This document shows positions 53,711 through 64,000 of a stretch of 64,000 nt of DNA, piece after piece (position 1 is the stretch's first letter; every line of letters begins with the position of its first letter). A program made the translations under genes and the position numbers. The notes below the pieces were generated by a model. It was not told the origin of the DNA. It did not search any database and worked only from the letters and a program-made list of their open reading frames with translations. The stretch is taken from positions 7,854,589 to 7,918,588 of the forward strand of contig CM050652.1 of assembly GCA_027574665.1 (NCBI GenBank). The letters run 5' to 3'. Source of the stretch: Rhynochetos jubatus. Lineage: Eukaryota > Chordata > Aves > Eurypygiformes > Rhynochetidae.

Positions 53711-56700
53711 GGCAATTTATAATTCTGCCTTCAAAGCAGCATTTCGATAGTACTCAGTAATCGTGTGCAGCACTTTATACGTATTTTTTTTTTTTGTTGC
53801 AATTCATGTTTGATTTTTCAGTGTCAGTCAAACAACAAAGTATAAAAGTTTTTCTAAGTCACATTTTTCTATATTCAAATGAGAACCAAACTAGCAAGGA
53901 AATTACATGATCCTAATTATGCTTTGTGCATATAAATCAGCTGTTAAATAATTTGAAACTCTTGTGAGTTTGGGATCTTTATCAATGAGGCAGAATAATT
54001 ATCAACAAACCTCCATTAAGCCTCACTTTAAAAAGAACTCGTTATTAAATATGAACACAATTCTGCACTTCAAAGTCAAAATGACTCCCCAGTGGACTGG
54101 GCAGATATCAAGGCTTGTATGCATCAATGTGCATATCTCACAAAAATTAAATTATAATTATTTTGTGTCTAAAACAGGAATTCTCCCCTTTACCTTTTAT
54201 CAGGGCAAGAGATTGCTGTGACCTAGAAACAAAGTTGGGCTTGGTCAAACGCAACACAGCAGTCAAATAACCAGTCTAAATGTAATGTCAATAAGCATAA
54301 AACAAGCATTGATACAATTCTCAATAATGCAGATTCTCAATAAGCATGGAATATTTTATCTTCCCAAGTAGCAAACCATGTATAGATCAAGCGATAAAAG
54401 ACATCAATTTCTCTCTTCGATCTGGTCCAGTGAACACCAATAATAGATCTTGCAAGACAGGCTGAAAAAAGTCTATTACTGAACATCAGCAATGAAATGT
54501 TAAATTAAAAGTTCCCATAAACAGCTTCAGAAGATAAATAGCGACCTCTTGCACAGCTCTTTTCAACAGACAACCTCACCACACTTTTCAAAGAAGGTAA
54601 ATAACCTTCTCCTGATTTTATGCTAGATGAAACAAGCGCCTGAGGGTGAAGCCACCTGCCCCAGCTTGGTCAGAAAGCTCCCTCGCTGCCATGCATCTCC
54701 ACCTGCACATGCTGCCCATAATCCACCTTCTGGGATGCCCACAGTGCTCCCACATTTACCCTCTGCAACGCAAGCGCCCGTCAGTGCTGGAGGCACTGCA
54801 AGAGCTGCTCCCACTGACTATCCATGGACAGACGCAGCGAGGCACCAGGGCAGATGCCTATGTGTTTTCATCCTCAATTCCCTCCTAACCTTTTATAAGT
54901 AGTCACTCATTTTGCAGGTGAGCAACAGAGTCCCCCAACAAAAAGGTGGCACTCACAACCCAAGGCCAAATCTTGCTCCTGCTTTTGAGAAGGGAGAGTC
55001 CCTGTTGTCCCCCTGAGTGTACCATGCCTCTGTCCCTCCCTGGCAGGCTGTCCCCAGCCACTGCACCACAGCCAGGCTCTTGAAAGGACTTTGCAAACTG
55101 GGGCTGGGCTGCCCTGGGAAGGTAACGCTGCAGGGGAAGGACACACATCACTTCTGCCCAAAATAGCAAAGGGAGGCTGTGCTTCTGGCTCAGAGAAACA
55201 GGCAATCCTCTGGGAAAACTGTGCCACAACTCCCTCTGTGAGCATCTCTCTGGGCTGCTACAAGAATCTTGACGCTCTCCAGCCTCCGAAAGCAGAGGCT
55301 GAGCAGGGGTGGAGGGCATGCTGCCATGCCTGCTGGGAATGGGGGTTCATAGGCAGATGTATGCATGCAGATCCCTACGATGCCCCTGGAATAACATGTG
55401 AGGTTTGAGGATGACCACATTTGCTCCCGTGAGGTTTTATCACTGGGTGAGGAAGAGGCAGCCCCCTTTCAGGATGAAACCCATACTTATAGAGAACATT
55501 GAAAGGTGACTGAGAAAAGTGTTTAACCCTTCCACTGGACTCATCCCCCAAATCAGGGTAGACTTTCTCCTTGGTGGAGCAGTTTCATCCCTCCTGATCA
55601 GCCGGGGAGGGAGCTGCTCTGTCTCAGCACAAGAAGACAGGATGAATTCAGCCCTCTCTCCAAACAGAAACCATGCTGCACACAGAGCAATCAGAACTGC
55701 ACAGCACACCCGTGGGCTCCCCAGCAAACCCAACGGCTGTATTATCTTACTACACCCTACTCTGTCCCTCAACCATCTCCTGCTCTCCCTTGCAACGGTG
55801 AGTTTGAGCCAAGCCCCTGTTTTACAGAGGACAGATGTCTGCTCCAGCTCCCAGCTGGGAACAGTCTCCCCAAACACACCTTGAGGTGTTTTCAGAGCCC
55901 GAGCAGCAAGAGTGGCTGCAAACAGAGTTTCTCACCAGAACTGGCTGGATGTTAGAAGGAAGATTATGGCACCAGATTTCTTTTTCTATGAGATTATTGC
56001 TTTGTTCTGACAATAAAGACACTCCTGATTGCCCACAGTGGAGTTGTTCTTACACAAAACATCATTCTCACGGTTTCTATAGAAAAGAACGTGAATAACT
56101 ATTGTAAAGGTGGAAAACAGAAGCGGTTACAAATGGGTATTTGAAATCAAATACAGGTGCACGTTAAGACTTCCTTGTAAACAAACTCTACCTGGTATTT
56201 TCCAGCCATCCCTTCGTGTTCACTAGAAGGGATGGGAGAAGGACAGGATACTTTGCCGAGCTAAAGCCATCATAGCCAGGATGTCATGTCTCTGCTGCAA
56301 CAGCTACAGCCTCTTTACTCAAGCAGTATTTTGTGTGCATCTGAAGAATCCAGGCTGGTCCCACTCTCCTCTTTAGATCCCACTATCACCCACCAGTGTG
56401 GAGAGAGAGACTTGCCATGCAGACATGCTCCGCAGCCTCGCAGGGTGCTGACAGCTCTCCACTGCCTGCAACCCATGACACATGCCAGCTCCCCAGCCAG
56501 CTCGACAGGCAAAAGGGATTCAGCATTCCCCTAAAACGGCCTCATGCCCCAGGCATCCTCACCCACACAAGGATGCTGGGTCTCCTGAGGCCACAGGTGC
56601 TGGCACAGCCTCTCCTGGCTGCCGTGTCCTGCTGCAAAACACACTGACCAGACACAGGGCTTCCCTCAAAGCTCAGTCCACATACAATCATGAAATCCCT

Positions 56701-57359
56701 GCACAGTTTAAGATTGGAGGCATCTTAACACTCCCATTGCAAAGGTCTCCCTGCTTTGGCAGTCGCAACACTTACATTTTAAGCTCTTAATTTCATTACC
56801 AATACTAGCCCAAGGGTCTTCTCTTCTGTGTTTGCTGTCTTGCAAGAATTGATCTGTGATCTACCTTCTTATCTTCGAGTAAATGTAATTGAGATTTGAA
56901 ACAACCAGGTTTAGCCTATTTAGAAGCATTAATGTTCTGCGAGGATGAAAGCTCCATTACTTTAACATCCCACAGCTGAAATTCCCTTGTAGCTGTTTAT
57001 TGACCTATAAGGATGTGACATAAACGCATCCTTGACATGAAGAAAATGGTGAGGCAGGTATGACATTTCTCCCCGAGGCAGCTACTGCAGCTTCAATTAT
57101 CTTATCTGCAGGAAAAGTGGCTACAGAAAACTGCTTAATTTACTTATAGCCGGCCCTAACCAGACCACTCAGTAACTGTACTTGGCCCTCTGTTCCTGAA
57201 CACCCACAACAAGGGCTGGAGTGGTTATCAGGTGTGTTAACATCCATTGCACAACGAAGAAGGGAATAAATGGGTTGCACAGTCATTTCTGACAAGTTGG
57301 CATAATTTTCTAAACAAGAAACTCTGCTACAAAATAGAACATATGGGAATATAAACATC
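53711..57359. other. single-copy sequence, no gene recognised
   Basis: Unique DNA. T11 run at 53785-53797. 54620-55880 is GC-richer and leaves many overlapping frames open on both strands (up to 145 codons, minus, 55440-55877; 138 codons, minus, 54903-55319; 121 codons, plus, 55519-55884). Opposed and overlapping frames with no domain point to composition, not coding. No trusted repeat. Confidence 0.5.
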
Positions 57360-57579
57360 TCAGCACCACCAAAAACCCACTGGCCCTAAATGGTCAATAA
57401 TGTTTCTTTTGGTCCCGAATTAACCTGCAGTCTAATACACCATATGAGCACCGTCACGAATGCAAAGATTATATTGATCAGCCAAATTGGAAAGGGCAAT
57501 AGGAAGAGGGGAATTAAAATTCAGGCAAAGAGCTGTAGGAGAAAGTAGAGACACAGAGACACACTCCCTCCCCCTTACA

Positions 57580-58500
57580 TATCCCTCTTCTAATTACATT
57601 TAGCTAATCCGTTCAATTAACATTGATGAATTTTATGATGAAAAGCATAATGAATCCATTAAACACAAAACAAGTATTGGCATAAACCCTTTTCACCCCA
57701 GGAAGTGAATTATATCAGAAGAGCTACAGTAATTTACTAATAAAGTGATCTAATGATGAAAAGGAACCATTCATTTTGTGGCCGGTTAAGATTCAGGCTG
57801 GCGGAGGCTGGATCCTCCAGATCAGCTGCTGATGCTGAGGGACTCCCCTCCCAAGCTGCAGCAATTGGCAGCAGAATTGGGCCAACATGAGACGTCACTC
57901 ACTGCTACCTAATAATAACGTTACACCGACACTGTCAGTATTTTTCATTCCCCTGCTCCTGCTAGACATTTCTATAAAAAGCCAATTTGTTAAGCAGTTA
58001 GTCACTGCTTTATAATTCATAGACTCTCCCGAAAGTTTTAATGAGAAACCACGAAAGCAGTTAGAGGGAAGTACGGGCTAAGACGACTATTTATAAGCCA
58101 GCAAATATCCTGCTGTAACAGTCTCCTCTCGCGACGTGTGAGCTACATTTCTATCATGTGCACGCTAAATTTATATGTCATGCATTCCCTTAACAAGACT
58201 ATTCATACAACTATGATAAATAGGGCCATAATCTGCAGCAATTTCAATCCTTCTGTATGCCAGCAGAAGTCTCTTAGCAACAGTTGTTAGGGGCAACACC
58301 AGCATCCAGCATCTTTCGTCGAATTCAGCGGCAACTGTGCTTCCACCAGCTTACGATGGAAGCTCCAGCTATACCTCAGAGAGAACGGAGCCTCCCTTCC
58401 CCCTCCCACAAATTCACGCTACCGAGAGAGACTCACTGCACAGTGCATAAGGCTCAGCAATTATTAAAAATTATCAATTTAGCATGATCCAAGCAGCCAT
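57580..58500. promoter_or_regulatory. candidate conserved non-coding cluster
   Basis: About 0.9 kb of AT-rich sequence with TAAT cores ('tagctaatccgttcaattaa', 'cataatgaatccatt'), a CRE-like GACGTCAC ('gagacgtcactc'), and singly retained CpGs ('ataacgttacaccgac', 'ctctcgcgacgtgtg', 'catctttcgtcgaattc', 'cttacgatgg'). RFX-type half-sites occur at 58273-58297. No repeat match and only a 67-codon frame at its right edge. With 19.9-20.9 kb, the strongest enhancer-like block here. Conservation not measured. Confidence 0.4.
58283..58297. promoter_or_regulatory. RFX-like imperfect X-box
   Basis: GTTGTTAGGGGCAAC has a good right RFX half-site (GGCAAC) and a degenerate left half. A further TAGCAAC half-site lies just upstream (about 58274-58280). 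Weak compared with the perfect palindrome at 28592. Confidence 0.2.
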
Positions 58501-60684
58501 TCTGGACGTGATGTGTATCCTGTCTCGTATTGCACTAGAGGGCTATTAGCTTCTTTTCAAGATCACAACAGCCTTGTCCTCTCCCCAGCCTACTTAAAAT
58601 TCATGACATTGTCTTTAAACTGGGCTAGGGAACCTCTGAAATGTGGTACAAAGAAATCCCTTAACTAGTCTCCCATTGAGATATCTCACCAATGCACCTC
58701 CAGAGCCATGGTGCAATGTGTTTCCCTGTAAAGTGCAGGCGCGACCTTAATGCTCCTTTAATTTTTTATTCTGACAGTAGCCTAATGCCATCTCCTAATT
58801 GCTGAGCATCCCCCACAAGAGGAGTTGCTACAATTCATTTGTTGTTACAGGATGCCATTTTTAGTTCAGTGGAACAAAGTCCTTCTGAACCAGGATTCTC
58901 CAGATCATGCCACAATACTGAAGGGTCTTCTGGATTAAAGGAGAAAAAAAAATCTGGTAAAATCCAACCAAAAAGGTGATGGGGGTCCTATGCCAATCAA
59001 ACCAAAGTGTGTATTGAGCAATCCCAGCTTTAATGATGACATCTGTGATATGGGCTGAGAAAGGTATGGGCTGCCTCTTCTCTGGGGAATATATGAATAT
59101 TTCATCTCAAATCAATTACCGAGATGTTATTCCCACTGCTGTCCTTAAGGCTGTCAGCCAGCTCACTCTAACACCCCTGTTCTGAGGCAGTTGACATCTC
59201 AGCCTTTAAAGAAACACCAACCAAAACCATCCCCACAAAAACCCCTCTGACGTGAAATTTGGCATCAAAAGGGCTTGCCTACAAACCACATCATAATGTT
59301 TTGGAGGATAGTAAACTTTTCTTCTTTAAAAACAAATCCTTGAAATTTTCACATACTTTTTTCCTCATTTGCATTTAAATCACTTCATTAGGTGGCGTGC
59401 CATTTTCCTTGTGTTGTATTTGAACAATCTCTTCCTTCTCTCTTTTAAACTTGCAAATTTTACAAGTTTAACCCAAGGGCCATGTTGGAGCAATATTTAG
59501 ATTCAAACCAAAAAGAGTAAGACGTGTCAAAGTTACGGGTGACACACTCTTCACTGTAAGCAGTTGCACAGCTGTCAGATCAGTACAGGAGATGAAATAT
59601 TATTTGCCATAATACTTTGGCATCGCCGGTTGATTTATGGATCTTATGTCAGACCTAGATTTGAATTTCCTTGTTTATCCTAGAGTTGAATCATGATTGT
59701 CTTGTTGCTCCCTCCCACGAGAGCTAGTCGGGTATTTCAATCTTATATTTGCTGGACAAGGAATTATTCTGCTCTGCTTGGAATTAGCATCACTTGCTGA
59801 ACCTTGGTTGATTAAATATCCTTCTGTATCTCTCAGTGTTCAGTCCTGATCAGACCTTCAGGATACTGCAATGAGCCTAAAATCCCCTCTTCACAGCTTT
59901 CAGGGGCTTTCAAGCAAGGAATTTTCTCAACTAATTTTACAGCCCTATAACGTAGACTGAACCAGCCACGCGACTCCCTTTCAGAGCTGATGGAAAGAGA
60001 GTCAGTAACTCACCTTTGGGATGAGCTGGATGTAAAGGGACATGATGTGGCCTTTCGACATTAAGTTGTCAACACTTAGACAAAACTCTCCACCTTTGCT
60101 GCTGAGAGGAAGAGCAAAACTGCTAACCAGAAGGTAAAAAATTAAATCTCAGCTGTATCGTGACATTATACAAGCAGTTTAGGGTGAGCCACAGCCCTTC
60201 CCATCTTGAAAATGGGAACATTCTTTTTTCTCCCAGTGTTTGCCTTGCCTTTAGGAATCCCAGTTCTTTTGGAAGGGGACCATGACTTGGATGCGTTTGT
60301 ACAGCCCCCAGCCCTGCAAGACTTTCCCTGGAAGAGATGTTTGCGTGCTGTTCCAACAAACCCTTGAGCTGAGCTCAGTCCCTTACAGTAACATAAACCC
60401 CTGTGCAAAGGAGAGTGAGGAATTATCTGAGAAAAAAGCATCATCTTGCTTCAGCAGGAAACTTCTGAAAAGCAAAAACATCAAAGTGTGGAGGGGATGG
60501 GAACAGCAGAAGCAGTGATTAACCCCTTTTCCCCTGAACATCATGAGCAACTGAAGGGAGCAGGGGAAGGCACAGTCTTCTCTTCTGAGCGGTCAGTCAC
60601 CTGGTTACTTACAGTGATCACAGATTTGTTGAGCCTTAATTGCAAAGCAGTTCAAGTTCTGTGGAAAGAATGGAATAGAAAAAA
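58501..60684. other. single-copy sequence, nothing recognised
   Basis: Unique, AT-leaning DNA. The first part (58501-59660) continues with scattered enhancer-like words but no clear block boundary. Frames of 78 to 92 codons at 60123-60518 on both strands overlap and have no recognisable domain. Confidence 0.5.
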
Positions 60685-60718
60685 GGGGGCGGGGGGGGGG
60701 GGTGTGGGGGGGTGTGGA
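60685..60718 (+). repeat. guanine-rich tract, strong G-quadruplex candidate
   Basis: G5, C, G12, TGT, G7, TGT, GG. At least four G-tracts with loops of one to three bases can be drawn on the plus strand. It overlaps a 113-codon frame whose Gly-rich middle is just this tract. Confidence 0.85.
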
Positions 60719-61671
60719 ATCAAGAATGGAGAGAGGAGGTACAAAAAGAACAATAAAAAAGGGAGAGAGAAATACTGTAGTTCATGAAAATATATCTCTC
60801 ATCAACACAATGACACAATGCAAGCAAGATATGATAGTGGAAAAGGAACCCCAGGGCTGGAAGACATTTAACCAGCTTTGAAAAGAGATGTCCTGTCTCG
60901 GTTGGATGAGGCTGTTTCACCCCGACGTACCAGTCGAGAACCTTGTTTCTAGATGCCAACAGGATCCTCAGGTGCTTTGGGTTTATTTATTTTTAAATTA
61001 CACCTGGTAATTAAACTCACCTTACAGATTGAATTATACTTTAAGGATGGATTTTCTGAAGTTTCTAGGTACTAACAGGTTTGAGAAGACAATAATTAAT
61101 ATAGTACACCTTAGACTTACTGGTACTCTCAGTGCTGACTTGGTCCCACCTCTTTTTATCTTTAATATGGAGGTACTTGCTACAAGGCCATGCACGCTCT
61201 CAGATGTATTTGCCTTCTTGCATTTGACAGGAAAAAGCAGCCTTCAGGAAAACACTAGCTGTAGGTTTGCATTAGCTGTAGAACAGATACAATTTCTTTT
61301 GTGACTGGAACTAATGTAATCTGCAAGAAAATCAATGCAGGTTCACAGGGAAATAACCAGACAGTTCTAAGAGCGCACTGCAGTCTAACAGAGACATGGT
61401 CTGCTAACACTGAGAAATGCTCAGTAGACAAGCTTTTGATCTTGCTTCCTTCATATTACAGTCAAGCCTTCCAGACTATCAGGAGTGCATCACACAGCTT
61501 CCGAACATATCAATCTCTCACACTCATTTTTACTGTCTGCCGTGGTATTTGCATTATGAAGATTGATTTGATTATTCAGTGCTGGATCCAGAAGTGAGTG
61601 TTCTCCACGTTCACTTGTATTATAAATGTGAAAAACATACTGGAAGGAGAAGCGACTAATTATTTTAAGCT
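60719..61671. other. single-copy sequence between two G-quadruplex motifs
   Basis: Unique AT-leaning DNA. Plus-strand frames of 91 and 98 codons (61029-61304, 61301-61597) abut with a 4-base overlap but show no recognisable domain or conservation clue. No trusted repeat. Confidence 0.5.
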
Positions 61672-61672
61672 T

Positions 61673-61698
61673 CCCCACCCCCACCCCCCCCCCCACCC
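61673..61698 (-). repeat. cytosine-rich tract, G-quadruplex candidate on minus strand
   Basis: C4-A-C5-A-C11-A-C3 on the plus strand. On the minus strand this gives four G-tracts with single-base T loops, the most stable parallel quadruplex arrangement. The cytosine strand could form an i-motif. Confidence 0.88.
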
Positions 61699-64000
61699 TG
61701 CCTTTACAAAGGTGCTGGTTCTAATAACTCTATACGCATTCAAAGATGCGTTCAAGCCTCTCTTCCTATCCAGAATATCCACAAATCAGAACTTCCTTCT
61801 GGCATGGTGTTTGTGTGTGAGGCAAGAGCTTCTTTTTATGCTCATTTCAAATCAATATTGGATTGGGTTGGGTTTTTTTTAGTTTAAAAAGGCTCTAAAG
61901 CAATCACCCTTTACGATGTCAAATCTGTATGGAAGGAGGAAAAAGTAATTGGTCCTACATCATCATAGCAATGCTGGAAGAAATGCATGTCCAGAAGAGG
62001 GTAAAAAGAACATGGAAAAAAAATGGTGTAATTCATGCAGAGCTAAACATAGTGTTGGAAAGAAGAAAAAAAGGTGCAAAGCACAGAGAGAAAGCTTGAT
62101 TGTATTCAGGGTAAAAAAAAAAAAAAAGAGGTATAGCTGACACAAATGGATTCCCTTCGCCTATGGGGCCACTTGACTGTTGGTGTGAAAAGCCCAGAAG
62201 TAGAAAATACACAACTGTTTATAGCAAAATGCTCATACCTGTGCTAATCTGTAAAGCACAACATATGAAAGTCAGCTGCTATAGTTGGTGAATGAAGAAG
62301 CAACAGCAAACATTTGGTACAAATGGCTACTTGAAGGTCAGGAATAATTTTTGCCTTGGAACACTATGGAGATATACATTATTTAGGGTGTGTGCCCTTC
62401 CTGAGCTGGAAAACCCTTTCCAACTTGCTAATGATTTTCTCAGGTTTAATAATTCAGGCTGAAATTTTCACTCTGGTTGTCTGCTTCAGGCTGATTATTC
62501 CCTCCTCCCCCTGAGTTCAAGCAAAAGTTAGAGTTGTTTATGAGAATAAGATGGGAGGGCAGTGACAGGGTGTAGAGAAGGCATTTTTCAATACTCCCAG
62601 TAATCTGCAAAGTTGTAGCAACCTCAGGTCATGCAGCAACCACTTGAAAGTTGTTGAGCATGGCCTATGCACCATAATCACTCTGTAGAGTTTTGCTATT
62701 CCATGGAAATCTGCTCACTCAGTTAAACTGAATCTTGGGAAAACAAACCGTTTGCATTTGTTTGGTAATGATAAGGTGTGACCATCTAATTCTTTGGACT
62801 GAAATAGCATGCTTGAACTTGTAATACCTCTTAAAGTTCACCACACAGAACAGGTATTGTCTCCTTTGTGCAAGAGACCATTTTTCCTCTTGCTCGGAAA
62901 GGTTCCTCTTGCAGTGATTTCTCCCATGTGCTCCTAGTAACTGGGATTTAATGGTAGCAAAGGCAAGGACAAGAAATGGAGAAGGAAACAAAGCCTAGAG
63001 GGAGAGGACAAGTTGGAGGTGGTACGAAGAAGAGACACATGGGGACTGAGAGAAAACAGGGAGAGCTGGTCTTAGATGAGGATCTGGGAAAAGCCTGGAG
63101 TCAACAAGGAAAAGGTATGGAGGACAGAAATGTGTCTAGCTGGAGTAAGAATGTCAAAAAAGGACCCAAACAAAAGAAGAAACCTGAGATCTGATAAAAC
63201 ACTTGTTGAGGGAGACTTAGGGGGAATGTGGAATGACCATCAGTGGGGCATGGATGAAAATCCGGGCAGAAGAGAGAGGCGGAGGAGTGGAGGAGCCACA
63301 TACACCAGCAGGGCAGGGTGACAGCAGGACACAAATGCGTAGGTGAGCTGCTGCAGTTACCCGAGGAAGCTCAAAGCATTCCCTAACTTTCAAGAGCATG
63401 ACCATGCTGCTTATTACTCATTCCATTTTATTTCTAATTACTGTACTAAAAGCCAAAGAACAAGAGAGTTTCTTGAGGCAACAGCAAAATCTCTCACAGA
63501 AATCCCCCAGGATTTGTTGCAGGAAGCTGTATTTAATACCGTGATTACTGATGTGTGATGATGGGTCAGCAGCAGGGCAAGAATCAGCGCACATGGGCTA
63601 CGGCGTGGAGGGCTTGCTGCCATATGCCATTGCAGCATCTCGGGTATGTAGGACAGCTAATAGCAGCAGACTCATAAGCAGTATTTTGGAGATGAGGATA
63701 TATCCCAGTATCCACTAAGCCCAAAGCTCATTGGCCTGGGGAGATAAAGCCACAGTAACATGGGCTGTTCAAAAGGGATCCCACATCAGGTTCTCAGCTG
63801 TCAAGTCCCTGTAGCACAGAGTGATGGGTCTGGATGGATTTGTTGGAAACACAAGGCATTGAAGTCTCTTCAACAGTGTCAGTGGAGAAATATTTGCTAA
63901 GATTTGTACAACGCACAAGAGAAAGCTAACCCAGAAACCAACCAGCTTTGTCCTCTGTGTTGCTGAGCAGGGAAGCCCTCACCCCGTAACAGCAGAACGT
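61699..64000. other. single-copy sequence, no gene recognised
   Basis: Unique DNA to the window end. A15 run at 62113-62127, with A-rich stretches at 62016 and 62063. 62970-63310 is purine-rich and leaves Lys/Glu/Gly-rich plus-strand frames of 72 to 81 codons open. No repeat family or recognisable exon. Confidence 0.5.

Noticed and set aside
55440..55884. Opposed frames of 145 codons (minus) and 121 codons (plus)
   Set aside because: Two overlapping frames on opposite strands cannot both be explained as genes, and neither has a recognisable domain. Composition is the simpler cause.
1..64000. CRISPR arrays, operons, phage or other prokaryotic systems
   Set aside because: CR1, MIR and ERVL sequences, CpG depletion and lack of dense genes show vertebrate nuclear DNA. 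No spacer-repeat arrays were seen.

Overview
The window reads as a gene-poor stretch of a bird nuclear genome, either intergenic or inside a very long intron. The avian call rests on the repeats: several CR1 LINE 3' ends (27.9 kb minus, and older copies at 8.5, 23.0 and 41.2-42.0 kb plus) and a solo LTR of the avian ERVL type (13905-14187) with TG...CA ends and a perfect 5-bp target duplication. Repeat density is low and most copies are old. I recognise no protein-coding exon, tRNA, rRNA, snRNA or known microRNA. The longest open frames (236, 200 and 179 codons) resemble no family I know and look like chance, or in one case partly overlap a CR1 3' end.

Layout. 1-8.5 kb: single-copy sequence with two MIR SINE fossils, a small CpG-rich patch (4.9-5.1 kb), two AT-rich blocks that look like conserved non-coding elements, and an ancient palindromic repeat. 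8.5-15.7 kb: CR1, MIR, a perfect hairpin and the solo LTR. 15.7-25 kb: the most regulatory-looking part, with candidate conserved blocks at 19.9-20.9 and 22.1-22.8 kb, an old CR1, and a CpG island of about 650 bp (24.11-24.78 kb) that has no recognisable gene and is preceded by polypurine and polypyrimidine tracts.

25-42 kb: MIR, a younger CR1, a perfect palindromic RFX X-box (28592-28605), a low-stop-density segment near 30 kb, a guanine-rich tract, a putative L2 endonuclease remnant (about 40 kb) and an 800-bp ancient CR1. 42-64 kb: further MIR fossils, a possible L2 reverse-transcriptase scrap, microsatellites, two candidate conserved blocks (51.5 and 57.6-58.5 kb) and two strong G-quadruplex motifs on opposite strands about 1 kb apart (60.7 and 61.7 kb).

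No novel gene system is visible. The parts most likely to be functional are the orphan CpG island with its flanking conserved-looking blocks and the RFX site. Conservation claims are inference from composition and motif content alone, because no alignment was possible. Repeat families were assigned by comparison with remembered consensus sequences, so their ends are approximate unless stated.
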